From the NCBI RefSeq assembly GCF_002873335.1, contig NZ_MCUW01000001.1, positions 62,001-126,000 of the forward strand: a stretch of DNA of 64,000 nucleotides. Direction: 5' to 3'. Of the stretch, positions 9,620 to 17,899 are shown one piece after another. The translations under genes were made by a program, and so were the position numbers. Position 1 is the first letter of the stretch, and each line of letters starts with the position of its first letter. This DNA is from Vibrio sp. 10N.286.49.B1. GTDB lineage: Bacteria > Pseudomonadota > Gammaproteobacteria > Enterobacterales > Vibrionaceae. Under the pieces are notes generated by a model. It was given only the letters and a program-made list of their open reading frames with translations, was not told the origin of the DNA and searched no databases.

Positions 9620-9672
9620 CCTTGTTCGAAAATATTGAATGACTTAGTGAGATTTTCTTGCTTGTTGATTCT

Positions 9673-9696
9673 TGGTAATGGATTAATCTATTACCA
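9673..9696. promoter_or_regulatory. 24-bp palindrome upstream of the FMN reductase gene (candidate operator)
   Basis: TGGTAATGGATTAATCTATTACCA is symmetric apart from one mismatched pair (arms TGGTAAT / ATTACCA around GATTAATC). It ends 37 bp before the start codon of the flavin reductase gene, where a repressor or activator of that gene would bind. No regulator could be assigned. Confidence 0.5.
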
Positions 9697-9732
9697 TATC
9701 GAAGCAAACAACAATAAGCATAAGGAATCATC

Positions 9733-10260
9733 ATGAAAGTTATCGCATTTGGCGCAAGCACTAGTGGCACATCCATTAATAAATTACTTGCGACGTACGC
9801 TGCAAACCAAATTGAAGGTGCTGATGTTGAAGTGCTTGATATCAATCAGTATGAAGTTCCTCTTTTTAGCGAAGACAAAGAGAAAGAGATCGGGCAAGCT
9901 GATGGCGCTAAACAGTTTCTAGACGCGATTGCTCAGGCAGACGCTCTAGTGATTTCATATGCAGAACACAATGGCCATTTTCCTGCAGCTTATAAAAATT
10001 TGTTTGATTGGGCGACACGTATCGAACGTGAAGTCTTTGCTGGAAAGCCTGCCGTGTATCTGTCTACTTCTCCTGGACCTGGCGGAGCGGCAAACGCTTT
10101 GGCGGCAGCCGTGAATTCTGCACCATACTTTGGTGGCAATGTTAAAGCGAGTGTCTCTGTACCCAGTTTTTATGACAACTTTGATGTTGAGAATGGCGAC
10201 GTTGTTAATGCTGAAATCAAACAACAATTGCAGCAAGCTGTTGCCACGTTAGTTGAGTAG
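9733..10260 (+). CDS. NADPH-dependent FMN reductase family protein
   Basis: A 175-residue flavodoxin-fold protein. It starts with the FMN phosphate-binding pattern (FGASTSGTSINK, residues 7-18), has the SYAEHNGHFPAAYKNLFDW segment that binds the isoalloxazine ring, and STSPGPGGA near residues 114-122. Members reduce flavins or quinones with NAD(P)H and often serve in oxidative or electrophile stress. ATAAGGA precedes the ATG. It is monocistronic: a palindrome lies upstream and two hairpins lie downstream. The substrate cannot be told from sequence. Confidence 0.88.
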   Translation: MKVIAFGASTSGTSINKLLATYAANQIEGADVEVLDINQYEVPLFSEDKEKEIGQADGAKQFLDAIAQADALVISYAEHNGHFPAAYKNLFDWATRIEREVFAGKPAVYLSTSPGPGGAANALAAAVNSAPYFGGNVKASVSVPSFYDNFDVENGDVVNAEIKQQLQQAVATLVE

Positions 10261-10266
10261 CAACAG

Positions 10267-10350
10267 AACAAGAGATGTCAAAGAGTCTCTTGTTGTAGCA
10301 ATTGAGTAGTGATAAACACAAAAAGCCACCTCGGGGAGAGGTGGCTTTTT
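10267..10350 (+). terminator. Hairpin plus Rho-independent terminator after the FMN reductase gene
   Basis: A first hairpin (CAAGAGA / TCTCTTG, about 10267-10291) is followed by a strong terminator at 10320-10350. That terminator has a 13-bp stem AAAAAGCCACCTC / GAGGTGGCTTTTT with a 5-nt loop. The A and T tracts make it usable from both strands, serving the convergent membrane protein gene as well. Confidence 0.9.
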
Positions 10351-10450
10351 GTGTTATATATTCACCGTTCTATTCTTTATTAACAGCTAGCGACTGGCTC
10401 GATCCCTCTCACCTAGTCATTCGCATATTTTTAAAAGCGTACTGAAATTA

Positions 10451-11167
10451 TCATGCTTTATGGCCAGTGATGGAGACCATGGTTTTATTGGTTCGTAATT
10501 GCTTGAGAGCACTTTTCGCTAACTTAATGGGTTCAGGCGAGATGACCGCGATGATAACAAGAAGTATCAAGTTGTCGGCCATGGCACCAATCGAACTTTG
10601 CCCTATTGAAATACTTGAAATCGCTTGGATGTTGATGACTGCAATATAGATAAACATCACGCCAATGAGTAAGAAAGCATTCACTTTAGCGTTAAGTGTT
10701 TCTGCTGTTAAGAGAGAGCTTTGTCCGTTGACTTTACGATTAGCGCGAGCATAAAGGAACCATAAAACGCAGTAAAAAAGGCCAATACCAAGGAAGTACA
10801 TAGCAAATAGGTCAGCGTTAGGAAGGGATACTGTCGCCCCACCATAGAGAAGAACAAGTGTTTCTGCAGCGCCGACTAAGGCAAGCAGCAACACAAGGAC
10901 TAAAAGGCTTGCGCGAAATAATACATAGTAATTCTCAGGGTTACTTTCACCTTCGGGCACTTTTGCGTAATGCTTCGCAACCACGCGAGAGACCATAATT
11001 GCCCCAAGTGTGCAGGTAGCAGATAGCGTTGAGAATAACGCATCGACGAAGACTAAGTTTGAGTCTACGTAATTTGGACCCATCATAACGTAACCAGCAA
11101 TTGCCATTATACAGAACATGACAAAGCCAGCGACCATAGCTTGATTTTCTACTTGTGTGACTTTCAT
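10451..11167 (-). CDS. CDF-like multi-pass membrane protein lacking the metal-site residues
   Basis: A 238-residue protein with about six hydrophobic segments and no C-terminal cytoplasmic domain. The pattern VDALFSTLS (41-49), a long TM3, LTAETLNAKVNAF (153-165), and a last helix ending in IKLAKSALKQL resemble the transmembrane part of cation diffusion facilitators. The four metal ligands expected (Asp, Asp, His, Asp in YiiP) read Asp42, Ser46, Asn159 and Asn163. A classical zinc/iron transport site is therefore absent. The start is ATG at 11167 with AAGGA upstream. The assignment to the CDF fold is by eye; treat function as unknown. Confidence 0.55.
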   Translation of the reverse strand: MKVTQVENQAMVAGFVMFCIMAIAGYVMMGPNYVDSNLVFVDALFSTLSATCTLGAIMVSRVVAKHYAKVPEGESNPENYYVLFRASLLVLVLLLALVGAAETLVLLYGGATVSLPNADLFAMYFLGIGLFYCVLWFLYARANRKVNGQSSLLTAETLNAKVNAFLLIGVMFIYIAVINIQAISSISIGQSSIGAMADNLILLVIIAVISPEPIKLAKSALKQLRTNKTMVSITGHKA

Positions 11168-11688
11168 AACCAATTCCTTGTCTCTAAGATATATTTTTAT
11201 CAGCTATTCCATGATGTGCTGAATGGACTTTTTGCCATAGTCCCCCTTTGGGTTACAGGTTTGTTAAATTTGTTTCGTTTGTGTTTGTAATGATGGTTTT
11301 TATTGTTTCTTGTCTCGCGATCAATAGATAGCGCCATTTGCTTGATCTCAGATGGTGTTTAAGAGCAACGGTGATGGCGTTTTGAGGAGCGGGGCGGAAC
11401 CCGATATTGTATCGAGTTGAGTGGGTCAACGAAGTAGGTATATTTTATAAAATTTGAGTTAAAACTGTGATGAATGCTATCAAAAATCGTTATTGTTCTT
11501 TTTAATGTTAATTATATTTGCCACTATGTAAAAAATATTTACTTGCATTCACTCTTGATCCGAAGAACTAATAGGTTGGCTGTCGCTCTTTGATTGAAGC
11601 GAATAGGTTGGAGGGGGAAGCGTTGAGGTAAGCCACTATTCGTGGTAAATCCTTATTGATAGAACGGCAATGACGATAAGGAGTGTCT
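11168..11688. other. Divergent intergenic region with a 10-bp direct repeat
   Basis: This 521-bp spacer lies between the CDF-like gene and the LuxR-type gene. AATAGGTTGG occurs at 11570-11579 and again at 11602-11611, a 32-bp spacing close to three helical turns, about 80-120 bp before the regulator gene. No small gene or terminator was recognised elsewhere in it. Confidence 0.4.
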
Positions 11689-12525
11689 ATGTCCTTACCT
11701 ATAGAAGGTTGGCAAGTGTTTAGTGACAAGTACCCACGTGTGGTCACGGCCATTGGGGATGCTGACTTTCTGTCAGAGTTATCGAAGCTTGTGACCCAAA
11801 TTATTGGTTATGAAAGCCTAGTGGTGATGGGATTTAACCAAGGCCAGCCACCCGTCATGATATATAACGATTCAGATTACTTCGGGGATGAGGTAAAAAA
11901 CAAAGAGTTGCTTAATGCGTTGGTTCTTGATCCCTTTTATCAGCTGATAAGGGCTGGCATTAAAGATGGCATTTACAAGCTTGACGACATTGCACCCGAT
12001 GAATTTTATACCAGTGATTACTACCAACAAGTGTATAAGCAAACCGGGCTCAAGAAAGAGGTTGGGGTGTTGATACAGTGTTCCGCAGAATTTAATGTCG
12101 TGCTGTCACTCGGTCTTCGTGAGCAAGATGCGGTGTCTTGCGATGAAAAATCTCGTCTCGGTATTTATTTTGAACTCATTCAGGCCGCCGTGAGTAAGCA
12201 TTTTAAAATTAGCAAGAGTGAAGAGCGAACCATTGGCCATCAACTCAACGATATTTTTAGTAATTTCGGTAAGGACTTTTTGAGTGAACGAGAATGTCAG
12301 GTCACGCAACTTGTGCTGCAAGGCTATTCGACGAAGGCGATCGCTCCTTTATTGGAGGTCAGTACGGAAACGGTTAAAGTGTATCGAAAGCGAATACATA
12401 ATAAGTTAAAGATATCGTCACAATCCGAGCTGTTCTCCCTTTTTCTGGAGGCGGCTTCGTCAGTGCCATCTGACAGTAACATTGATCCTTTGACGGTATA
12501 TTTTGGTGGGAAACATGTTCACTAA
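11689..12525 (+). CDS. LuxR-type helix-turn-helix transcriptional regulator
   Basis: 278 residues. The C-terminal GerE/LuxR-type HTH covers about 198-255: LSERECQVTQLVLQGYSTKAI, then STETVKVYRKRIHNKL with the usual recognition helix. The N-terminal 190 residues are an unrecognised sensory region with no transmembrane segment and no receiver-domain aspartate pattern; a GAF- or PAS-like ligand domain is possible. The start is ATG at 11689 behind AAGGAG at 11678-11683; a GTG at 11683 overlaps that site. It is followed by a candidate sRNA and then the opp operon, so control of one or both is a reasonable guess. Ligand unknown. Confidence 0.85.
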   Translation: MSLPIEGWQVFSDKYPRVVTAIGDADFLSELSKLVTQIIGYESLVVMGFNQGQPPVMIYNDSDYFGDEVKNKELLNALVLDPFYQLIRAGIKDGIYKLDDIAPDEFYTSDYYQQVYKQTGLKKEVGVLIQCSAEFNVVLSLGLREQDAVSCDEKSRLGIYFELIQAAVSKHFKISKSEERTIGHQLNDIFSNFGKDFLSERECQVTQLVLQGYSTKAIAPLLEVSTETVKVYRKRIHNKLKISSQSELFSLFLEAASSVPSDSNIDPLTVYFGGKHVH

Positions 12526-12560
12526 CCACTCAGTATGTCCCCTGAATGGGTTATGGAAGT

Positions 12561-12584
12561 AAATGTTAAAAATATTTAACATTT
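12561..12584. promoter_or_regulatory. 24-bp AT-rich palindrome upstream of the candidate sRNA promoter
   Basis: Perfect 10-bp arms AAATGTTAAA / TTTAACATTT around AATA. The centre is about 67 bp before the predicted start of the small RNA, a usual position for an activator. The consensus TATAAT (12627-12632) has no good -35 at 17-bp spacing, which also fits an activated promoter. Confidence 0.5.
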
Positions 12585-12637
12585 ATTTGTGTTGATGATG
12601 CGCAAAGTAGCAACGCTTTCTCGTCATATAATACATC

Positions 12638-12718
12638 TCCTTATCTGAGATTGCGCTAGAGCCGCGCAAACCTCCAGTTACCCCAGTCTTTTTGGTAGTC
12701 AAAGGCTGGGTTTTTTTT
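12638..12718 (+). ncRNA. Candidate small RNA (about 80 nt)
   Basis: A TATAAT box at 12627-12632 predicts a start near 12638. The transcript would hold a 6-bp hairpin (TTGCGC / GCGCAA, 12651-12669) and a short single-stranded stretch with CCTCC, which is complementary to ribosome binding sites. It would end in a terminator (CCCAGTCTTT paired with AAAGGCTGGG, then eight T). This is the standard layout of an Hfq-dependent regulatory RNA. It could instead be the 3' end of the LuxR-type mRNA, processed or not. I cannot match it to a named Vibrio sRNA. Confidence 0.5.
12680..12718 (+). terminator. Rho-independent terminator of the candidate sRNA / LuxR-type gene
   Basis: A 10-bp stem with one G-U pair (CCCAGTCTTT / AAAGGCTGGG), a 7-nt loop and a run of eight T. 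Confidence 0.9.
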
Positions 12719-12916
12719 GCTTTTCTTGTTTGTTAAATGCAAGTGGTGTAAAAAATAATGCCCAAAAATGACGTGATATTGAATTCTAGAAGGTCGTTAC
12801 TGATTTAGTGGCTCATTAATCTGCGTGATAATCTCTATTCTCAGCGTACCAAATAAACGGTGTAGTCCGAAAAATTTGTGACCTTTATCGAGTAAAAAAA
12901 AAGACTTTATATTTGA

Positions 12917-12932
12917 TGTGATAAATATCACA
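12917..12932. promoter_or_regulatory. CRP binding site upstream of opp
   Basis: TGTGATAAATATCACA is a perfect TGTGA-N6-TCACA palindrome. Its centre (12924.5) lies about 61 bp before the start predicted from a TAGAAT -10 at 12973-12978, which is the class I activation distance. The -35 is weak (TTGAAC at 12952, spacing 15), as expected for a CRP-dependent promoter. Binding itself is inferred. Confidence 0.65.
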
Positions 12933-13336
12933 TTTAGGTTTATTTTGACACTTGAACATTCTGTACAAAGGGTAGAATGAGGGTTAATTGTTAAATAAGT
13001 GTAGATATATATGGTGTATTGTTCTAAAAAACTTGTTCTTTTAAGAGTTTTGAATAATCACTTTTGTCTATCTGGCACTTTGTAGCGATAAGTTTTAAAG
13101 AATTAGCGATATTTCAGGGTAATCTGCTGGTTATTCGAGCAAACAGGCTTGTTATGCCATTTCTGTTACAAATTAATGGCAAATTACTTTGAAGGTTGGT
13201 AATGTGAACCGCAATCTTTGTATGGATTTAGATTTTTGTGCTCATTGTTGAAGCTAAATTAATCTAAAATGCTGTCCGTTCTAGCAAATATACGAAGACG
13301 TCATGGATGCAATAAAAATTACTTGGAGTTAGATGC

Positions 13337-14968
13337 ATGTATAAGAACAAAATCACTCAAGCCCTTCTTCTAGGCGCGAGTATGGCAGTGGCTGCCACCT
13401 CTTTTTCGTCGCTTGCCGCAGACGTTCCTGCTGGCACAAAACTAGCAGATAAACAAGAGCTTGTACGTGGTAATGGTACAGAAGTAGCAACACTTGATCC
13501 GCACAAATCTCAAGGCGTTCCAGAATCACATGTTATTCGTGATCTTCTAGAAGGCTTGGTCAACCAAGATGCAAACGGCAAAACTATCCCCGGTGTTGCT
13601 AAGTCTTGGGAAACGGAAGACAACAAAACGTTTATATTCCATCTTCGTGATGACGCGAAGTGGTCTAACGGCGACCCTGTAACAGCCAATGACTTTGTAT
13701 TCAGCTTCCAACGTGCAGTTGACCCTAAAACGGCTTCTCCGTACGCTTGGTATATGGAATACACCAAGATGGCGAATGCAAAAGACATCGTTGCTGGTAA
13801 GAAAGACAAGAGTGAGTTAGGTGTTAAGGCACTGGATGACCATACATTACAAGTGTCTTTGGATACTGCGGTTCCTTATTTTGTAATGATGATGGGTCAC
13901 ACAACGGTTAAGCCTGTTCACCAAGCAACGGTCGAAAAATTTGGTGACCAATGGACGAAGCCAGAAAACTTCGTAGGTAACGGCGCATTTGTACCAAACA
14001 AATGGGTAGTAAACGAGCGTCTAGAGCTTGTTAAGAGCGATACATACTGGGATAAAGATAAGACAGTATTGACCAAGGTAACGTTCCTACCAATTGAAAA
14101 CCAAGTAGCGGAAATGAACCGTTTCTTGTCTGGTGAATTAGATTTCACTTATGAAGTACCGAATGAGCACTTCCGCCGCCTACAAAAAGAATACCCACAA
14201 GACGTTGCTATCAAGGGTAACCTTTGTACTTATTACTACCAATTTAATGCACAAAAAGCACCGTTCGACGACGTTCGCGTTCGTAAAGCGATGTCTTATG
14301 CAATGGACCGCGATATCATCTCTAAAGCGATCCTTGGCCAAGGCCAAAAACCTGCTTATTTCTTAACGCCTGAAATCACTGCGGGATTTGATCCGGTGAC
14401 TCCAGCTTACGGTCAGTTGACGCAAAAAGAGCGTGTTGCAGAAGCAAAACGTCTCCTTGAAGAAGCCGGCTACTCGAAGAGTAACCCTCTAGAATTTGAT
14501 CTTTTGTACAACACGTCTGAAAACCACAAGAAGATTGCGGTAGCCATTGCTTCAATGTGGAAAAAAGAACTGGGTATCAATGCAAAACTTGAGAACCAAG
14601 AGTGGAAATCGTACCTAGACAGTAAAGATACAGGTAACTTTGACGTTGCACGTGCTGGCTGGTGTGGTGACTACAATGAAGCTTCTTCATTCTTAACTCT
14701 AATGGTGAGCGCTAACACAACAGCGGGTCAGCACTACAAGAGTGCAGAGTACGATGCGGTGATCGAAAAAGCACTGGCTTCTACTTCTGAAGAAGAGCGT
14801 ACTAAGCTTTATATCGACGCTGAAAAACTACTCGCGAAAGACATGCCTATTGCACCAATTTATCAGTACGTGACGACTCGTCTCGTGTCACCTGAGCTTG
14901 GTGGTTACCCTGAAGGTAACGCTGAAGATAAGATCTATTCTAAAGATCTCTACATCAAAGCTAAATAA
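13337..14968 (+). CDS. oppA: Periplasmic oligopeptide-binding protein OppA
   Basis: 543 residues, the same length as E. coli OppA. A signal peptide of about 27 residues ends in SLA followed by ADVPAG. Family segments include ELVRGNGTEVATLDPHK, GVPESHVIRDLLEGL, PYLCTYYY-type (NLCTYYYQFN) and ARAGWCGDYNEASSF. It delivers peptides to the OppBCDF membrane complex. TTGGAG precedes the ATG. It is the first gene of the opp operon, separated from oppB by a 99-bp gap with a hairpin, so oppA is probably made in excess of the other subunits. Confidence 0.95.
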   Translation: MYKNKITQALLLGASMAVAATSFSSLAADVPAGTKLADKQELVRGNGTEVATLDPHKSQGVPESHVIRDLLEGLVNQDANGKTIPGVAKSWETEDNKTFIFHLRDDAKWSNGDPVTANDFVFSFQRAVDPKTASPYAWYMEYTKMANAKDIVAGKKDKSELGVKALDDHTLQVSLDTAVPYFVMMMGHTTVKPVHQATVEKFGDQWTKPENFVGNGAFVPNKWVVNERLELVKSDTYWDKDKTVLTKVTFLPIENQVAEMNRFLSGELDFTYEVPNEHFRRLQKEYPQDVAIKGNLCTYYYQFNAQKAPFDDVRVRKAMSYAMDRDIISKAILGQGQKPAYFLTPEITAGFDPVTPAYGQLTQKERVAEAKRLLEEAGYSKSNPLEFDLLYNTSENHKKIAVAIASMWKKELGINAKLENQEWKSYLDSKDTGNFDVARAGWCGDYNEASSFLTLMVSANTTAGQHYKSAEYDAVIEKALASTSEEERTKLYIDAEKLLAKDMPIAPIYQYVTTRLVSPELGGYPEGNAEDKIYSKDLYIKAK

Positions 14969-14997
14969 AACCCTATAAAAAATATAACGATATAAGA

Positions 14998-15024
14998 CAC
15001 TGTGTGTGCGAAAGCACACGCAGG
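14998..15024 (+). other. Intercistronic hairpin between oppA and oppB
   Basis: GTGTGTGC and GCACACGC pair around a GAAA tetraloop. The following sequence is pyrimidine-rich but has no full T run. It probably stabilises the oppA message or partly terminates transcription, giving more OppA than OppBCDF. Confidence 0.65.
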
Positions 15025-15041
15025 GTCTCTTCTATTTTAAA

Positions 15042-15056
15042 TTGTCACAGACTGGA
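15042..15056 (+). promoter_or_regulatory. Predicted sRNA target site in the oppB translation initiation region
   Basis: TTGTCACAGACTGGA, ending 11 nt before the oppB ATG, is complementary to positions 19009-19023 in the oppF 3' UTR: 12 Watson-Crick pairs, two G-U pairs and one mismatch. Pairing here would block ribosome access to oppB. Confidence 0.6.
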
Positions 15057-15067
15057 TGAGTGAGTTT

Positions 15068-15988
15068 ATGCTTAAATTCATTATGAAACGGATATTCGAA
15101 GCAATCCCAACCTTGTTGGTGCTTATTACCGTATCTTTCTTCCTGATGCGTTTTGCACCAGGTAACCCTTTTTCAAGTGAGCGTCCCCTTCCACCGGAAG
15201 TGATGGCGAACATTGAAGCAAAATATGGTCTTGATAAGCCTGTGTTTGAGCAGTACACCACGTACTTGACGAACATTCTACAAGGTGACTTTGGTCCTTC
15301 CTTCAAATATCAAGATTACACCGTAAATGAGCTGATTGCCGTGGCACTGCCTGTGTCTGCAAAAGTTGGTTTTATTGCCTTTATATTCACCGTGATCATG
15401 GGGGTAAGCGTCGGCACTATTGCCGCCTTGAAGCATAATACCTGGATCGACTACACCATAATGTCGACCGCCATGCTCGGGGTGGTGATGCCATCCTTCG
15501 TGTTGGCACCCGCATTGATCTACCTGTTTTCACTCCATTGGAATATCTTTCCAGCAGGCGGCTGGCACGATGGCGGCATGAAGTACATCGTGTTACCTGT
15601 GATGGCAATGTCGCTGCTTTACGTGGCAACGTTTGCCCGTATCACTCGTGGCAGCATGATTGAAACACTGAACAGTAACTTTATCCGTACTGCTCGCGCG
15701 AAAGGGTTGAGCTACCGTTACATCGTTCTCAAGCATGCTTTAAAACCTGCATTGCTCCCGGTTGTTTCTTACATGGGACCTGCGTTTGTTGGCATCATCA
15801 CCGGTTCGGTGGTGGTTGAAACGATCTTTGGCTTACCCGGTATTGGCAAACTCTTTGTGAATGCCGCATTTAACCGCGATTACTCGTTAGTAATGGGAGT
15901 CACCATCTTGATTGGTTTCCTATTCATTCTTTTCAACGCTATCGTTGATATTTTACTGGCGATGATTGACCCGAAAATTCGTTACTAA
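15068..15988 (+). CDS. oppB: Oligopeptide ABC transporter permease OppB
   Basis: 306 residues, equal to E. coli OppB, with six transmembrane segments. The EAA-type cytoplasmic loop (FIRTARAKGLSYRYIVLKHALKP is its core region) couples to the ATPases, and the C-terminus is DPKIRY. The ATG at 15068 is chosen because it gives the family N-terminus MLKFIMKRIFEAIPTL; the ATG at 15056 lies inside the predicted sRNA target site and lacks a ribosome binding site. It pairs with OppC to form the inner-membrane channel. Confidence 0.95.
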   Translation: MLKFIMKRIFEAIPTLLVLITVSFFLMRFAPGNPFSSERPLPPEVMANIEAKYGLDKPVFEQYTTYLTNILQGDFGPSFKYQDYTVNELIAVALPVSAKVGFIAFIFTVIMGVSVGTIAALKHNTWIDYTIMSTAMLGVVMPSFVLAPALIYLFSLHWNIFPAGGWHDGGMKYIVLPVMAMSLLYVATFARITRGSMIETLNSNFIRTARAKGLSYRYIVLKHALKPALLPVVSYMGPAFVGIITGSVVVETIFGLPGIGKLFVNAAFNRDYSLVMGVTILIGFLFILFNAIVDILLAMIDPKIRY

Positions 15989-16000
15989 GGGAGTGCGGTA

Positions 16001-16906
16001 ATGATGTTAACGAAAAAAGAAAACTTGGAAGCGATTGAAAAATTTTCCGAGAATCTAGAAATTGAAGGCCGCAGTTTGTGGCAAGACGCTCGTATTCGTT
16101 TTATGCGCAATAAAGCGGCGATGGTCAGTCTATTTATTCTGACTTTAATGACGCTAGCGGTGATTTTCTTACCGATGTTTGCCCAGCACGCGTTTGATGA
16201 TACCGATTGGTATGCGATGCACGCTGCGCCGAGCGCGGATCACTGGTTTGGTACCGACAGTTTGGGTCGCGACTTGTACACACGTACGCTAATCGGTGGC
16301 CGAATCTCACTGATGGTCGGTATCTTGGGTGCGTTCGTCGCGGTATTGATTGGTACCTTATACGGCGCAACGTCGGGATTCATCGGCGGTCGTGTCGATC
16401 GTATCATGATGCGTATCCTTGAGATCTTATACGCGGTGCCTTTCATGTTCCTTGTGATTGTACTAGTGACATTCTTTGGCCGAAATATTGTTCTAATCTT
16501 TGTGGCGATAGGCGCGATTGCGTGGCTGGATATGGCGCGTATTGTTCGTGGACAAACACTCAGTCTGCGTAATAAAGAGTTTATCGAAGCAGCGTATGTA
16601 TCTGGTGTGAGTAACTGGAAAATTATCACAAGACACATTGTTCCAAACGTACTGGGTATTGTTGCGGTGTATTCCACGTTGCTAATCCCAAGCATGATTT
16701 TGACGGAATCTTTCCTTTCTTTCCTTGGCTTAGGTGTTCAGGAACCCATGACAAGTTGGGGCGCACTTCTTCAAGAAGGCTCTCAAACCATGGAAGTGGC
16801 GATTTGGCAGTTGATTTACCCTGCCATCTTTATGGTCGTGACCTTGTTCTGCTTCAACTATGTGGGCGATGGTCTTCGTGACGCGCTTGATCCAAAAGAC
16901 AGATAA
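16001..16906 (+). CDS. oppC: Oligopeptide ABC transporter permease OppC
   Basis: 301 residues. A cytoplasmic N-terminal tail (about 40 residues) precedes six transmembrane segments. The EAA loop is around FIEAAYVSGVSNWKIITRHIVPN, and the segment HWFGTDSLGRDLYTR is typical of Opp/Dpp C-type permeases. AAGGGAG lies 8 nt before the ATG and the oppB stop is 12 nt upstream, so translation is likely coupled. It is the second channel subunit. Confidence 0.95.
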   Translation: MMLTKKENLEAIEKFSENLEIEGRSLWQDARIRFMRNKAAMVSLFILTLMTLAVIFLPMFAQHAFDDTDWYAMHAAPSADHWFGTDSLGRDLYTRTLIGGRISLMVGILGAFVAVLIGTLYGATSGFIGGRVDRIMMRILEILYAVPFMFLVIVLVTFFGRNIVLIFVAIGAIAWLDMARIVRGQTLSLRNKEFIEAAYVSGVSNWKIITRHIVPNVLGIVAVYSTLLIPSMILTESFLSFLGLGVQEPMTSWGALLQEGSQTMEVAIWQLIYPAIFMVVTLFCFNYVGDGLRDALDPKDR

Positions 16907-16927
16907 GAATTAGAGAAAGGAAACAAT

Positions 16928-17899
16928 ATGAGCTTATTAGATGTCAAAGATCTGCGAGTCGAATTTACCACGCAAGATGGTATCGTGACCGCAGTTAACG
17001 ATTTAAATTTCTCACTAAACCAAGGCGAAACCTTAGGTATTGTGGGAGAGTCAGGGTCAGGTAAATCGCAAACGGTTTTTGCGATTATGGGTCTACTGGC
17101 TAAAAACGGTATTATTTCTGGCAGTGCAAAGTTTGAAGGCAACGAGATTCTAAACCTGCCGGAAAAGGCCTTGAACAAGGTGCGCGCTGAACAAATTGCC
17201 ATGATTTTCCAAGACCCGATGACGTCGCTCAACCCTTATATGAAGGTGAGTGACCAGTTGATGGAAGTACTGATGCTTCACAAAGGCATGGGAAAATCAG
17301 AAGCATTTGAAGAATCGGTACGCATGCTTGAAGCAGTAAAAATCCCTGAGGCTCGCAAGCGTATTACCATGTACCCTCACGAGTTCTCCGGTGGTATGCG
17401 CCAACGTGTCATGATTGCTATGGCGTTGTTGTGTCGCCCTAAACTGCTTATCGCCGATGAACCAACCACCGCATTAGATGTGACCGTTCAAGCACAAATC
17501 ATGGATTTGCTTAACGAGCTTAAAAGCGAATTTAATACCGCTATCATCATGATCACCCACGATCTGGGTGTTGTGGCCGGATCGTGTGACAAGGTATTGG
17601 TGATGTACGCCGGTCGTACCATGGAATATGGGACGGTAGACGAAATATTTTACCAGCCGACGCACCCGTATGCAGAAGGTCTTCTTAAAGCGATTCCACG
17701 TCTCGATAGCGTAGAAGCGGTGCTACCGACCATCCCGGGCAACCCACCCAACCTGTTGCGCTTGCCAACAGGCTGTCCTTACCAAGAGCGTTGCCATCGA
17801 GTGACCGATCGTTGCCGTAAAGAAGCACCGATACTGACGAGCTTTGGGCAAGATCGCCAACGCGCGTGTTTTTCTGATTGGGAGACTTGGGTACGATGA
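16928..17899 (+). CDS. oppD: Oligopeptide ABC transporter ATP-binding protein OppD
   Basis: 323 residues. Walker A GESGSGKS, signature FSGGMRQRV, Walker [13 protein letters not shown] and the H-loop MITHDLGVV are intact. The C-terminal Opp/Dpp domain contains the cysteine cluster ([15 protein letters not shown]) that binds an iron-sulphur cluster in related transporters. GAAAGGA precedes the ATG. The stop overlaps the oppF start (ATGA), showing coupled translation of the two ATPases. Confidence 0.96.
   Translation: MSLLDVKDLRVEFTTQDGIVTAVNDLNFSLNQGETLGIVGESGSGKSQTVFAIMGLLAKNGIISGSAKFEGNEILNLPEKALNKVRAEQIAMIFQDPMTSLNPYMKVSDQLMEVLMLHKGMGKSEAFEESVRMLEAVKIPEARKRITMYPHEFSGGMRQRVMIAMALLCRPKLLIADEPTTALDVTVQAQIMDLLNELKSEFNTAIIMITHDLGVVAGSCDKVLVMYAGRTMEYGTVDEIFYQPTHPYAEGLLKAIPRLDSVEAVLPTIPGNPPNLLRLPTGCPYQERCHRVTDRCRKEAPILTSFGQDRQRACFSDWETWVR

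Larger units (their letters stand above)
12526..13336. other. Long regulatory region between the LuxR-type gene and oppA
   Basis: This 811-bp non-coding stretch holds, in order: a 24-bp palindrome (12561-12584), a consensus -10 (12627-12632), a candidate sRNA with terminator (12638-12718), a CRP-like site (12917-12932) and a putative opp promoter (-10 at 12973-12978). If that promoter is right, oppA has a leader of about 350 nt. The leader carries no clear translated small gene. Confidence 0.6.

Noticed and set aside
13074..13090. A sigma-54-like TGGCAC element upstream of oppA
   Set aside because: The downstream GC is at the wrong spacing (9 rather than 10 bp after GG) and the TTGC element is missing.
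13176..13202. A nine-codon frame (ATG to TAA) in the long oppA leader
   Set aside because: No ribosome binding site precedes it and a frame this short occurs by chance.
15417..16695. Minus-strand frames opposite oppB and oppC
   Set aside because: They have the biased composition of antisense shadows of conserved coding sequence.
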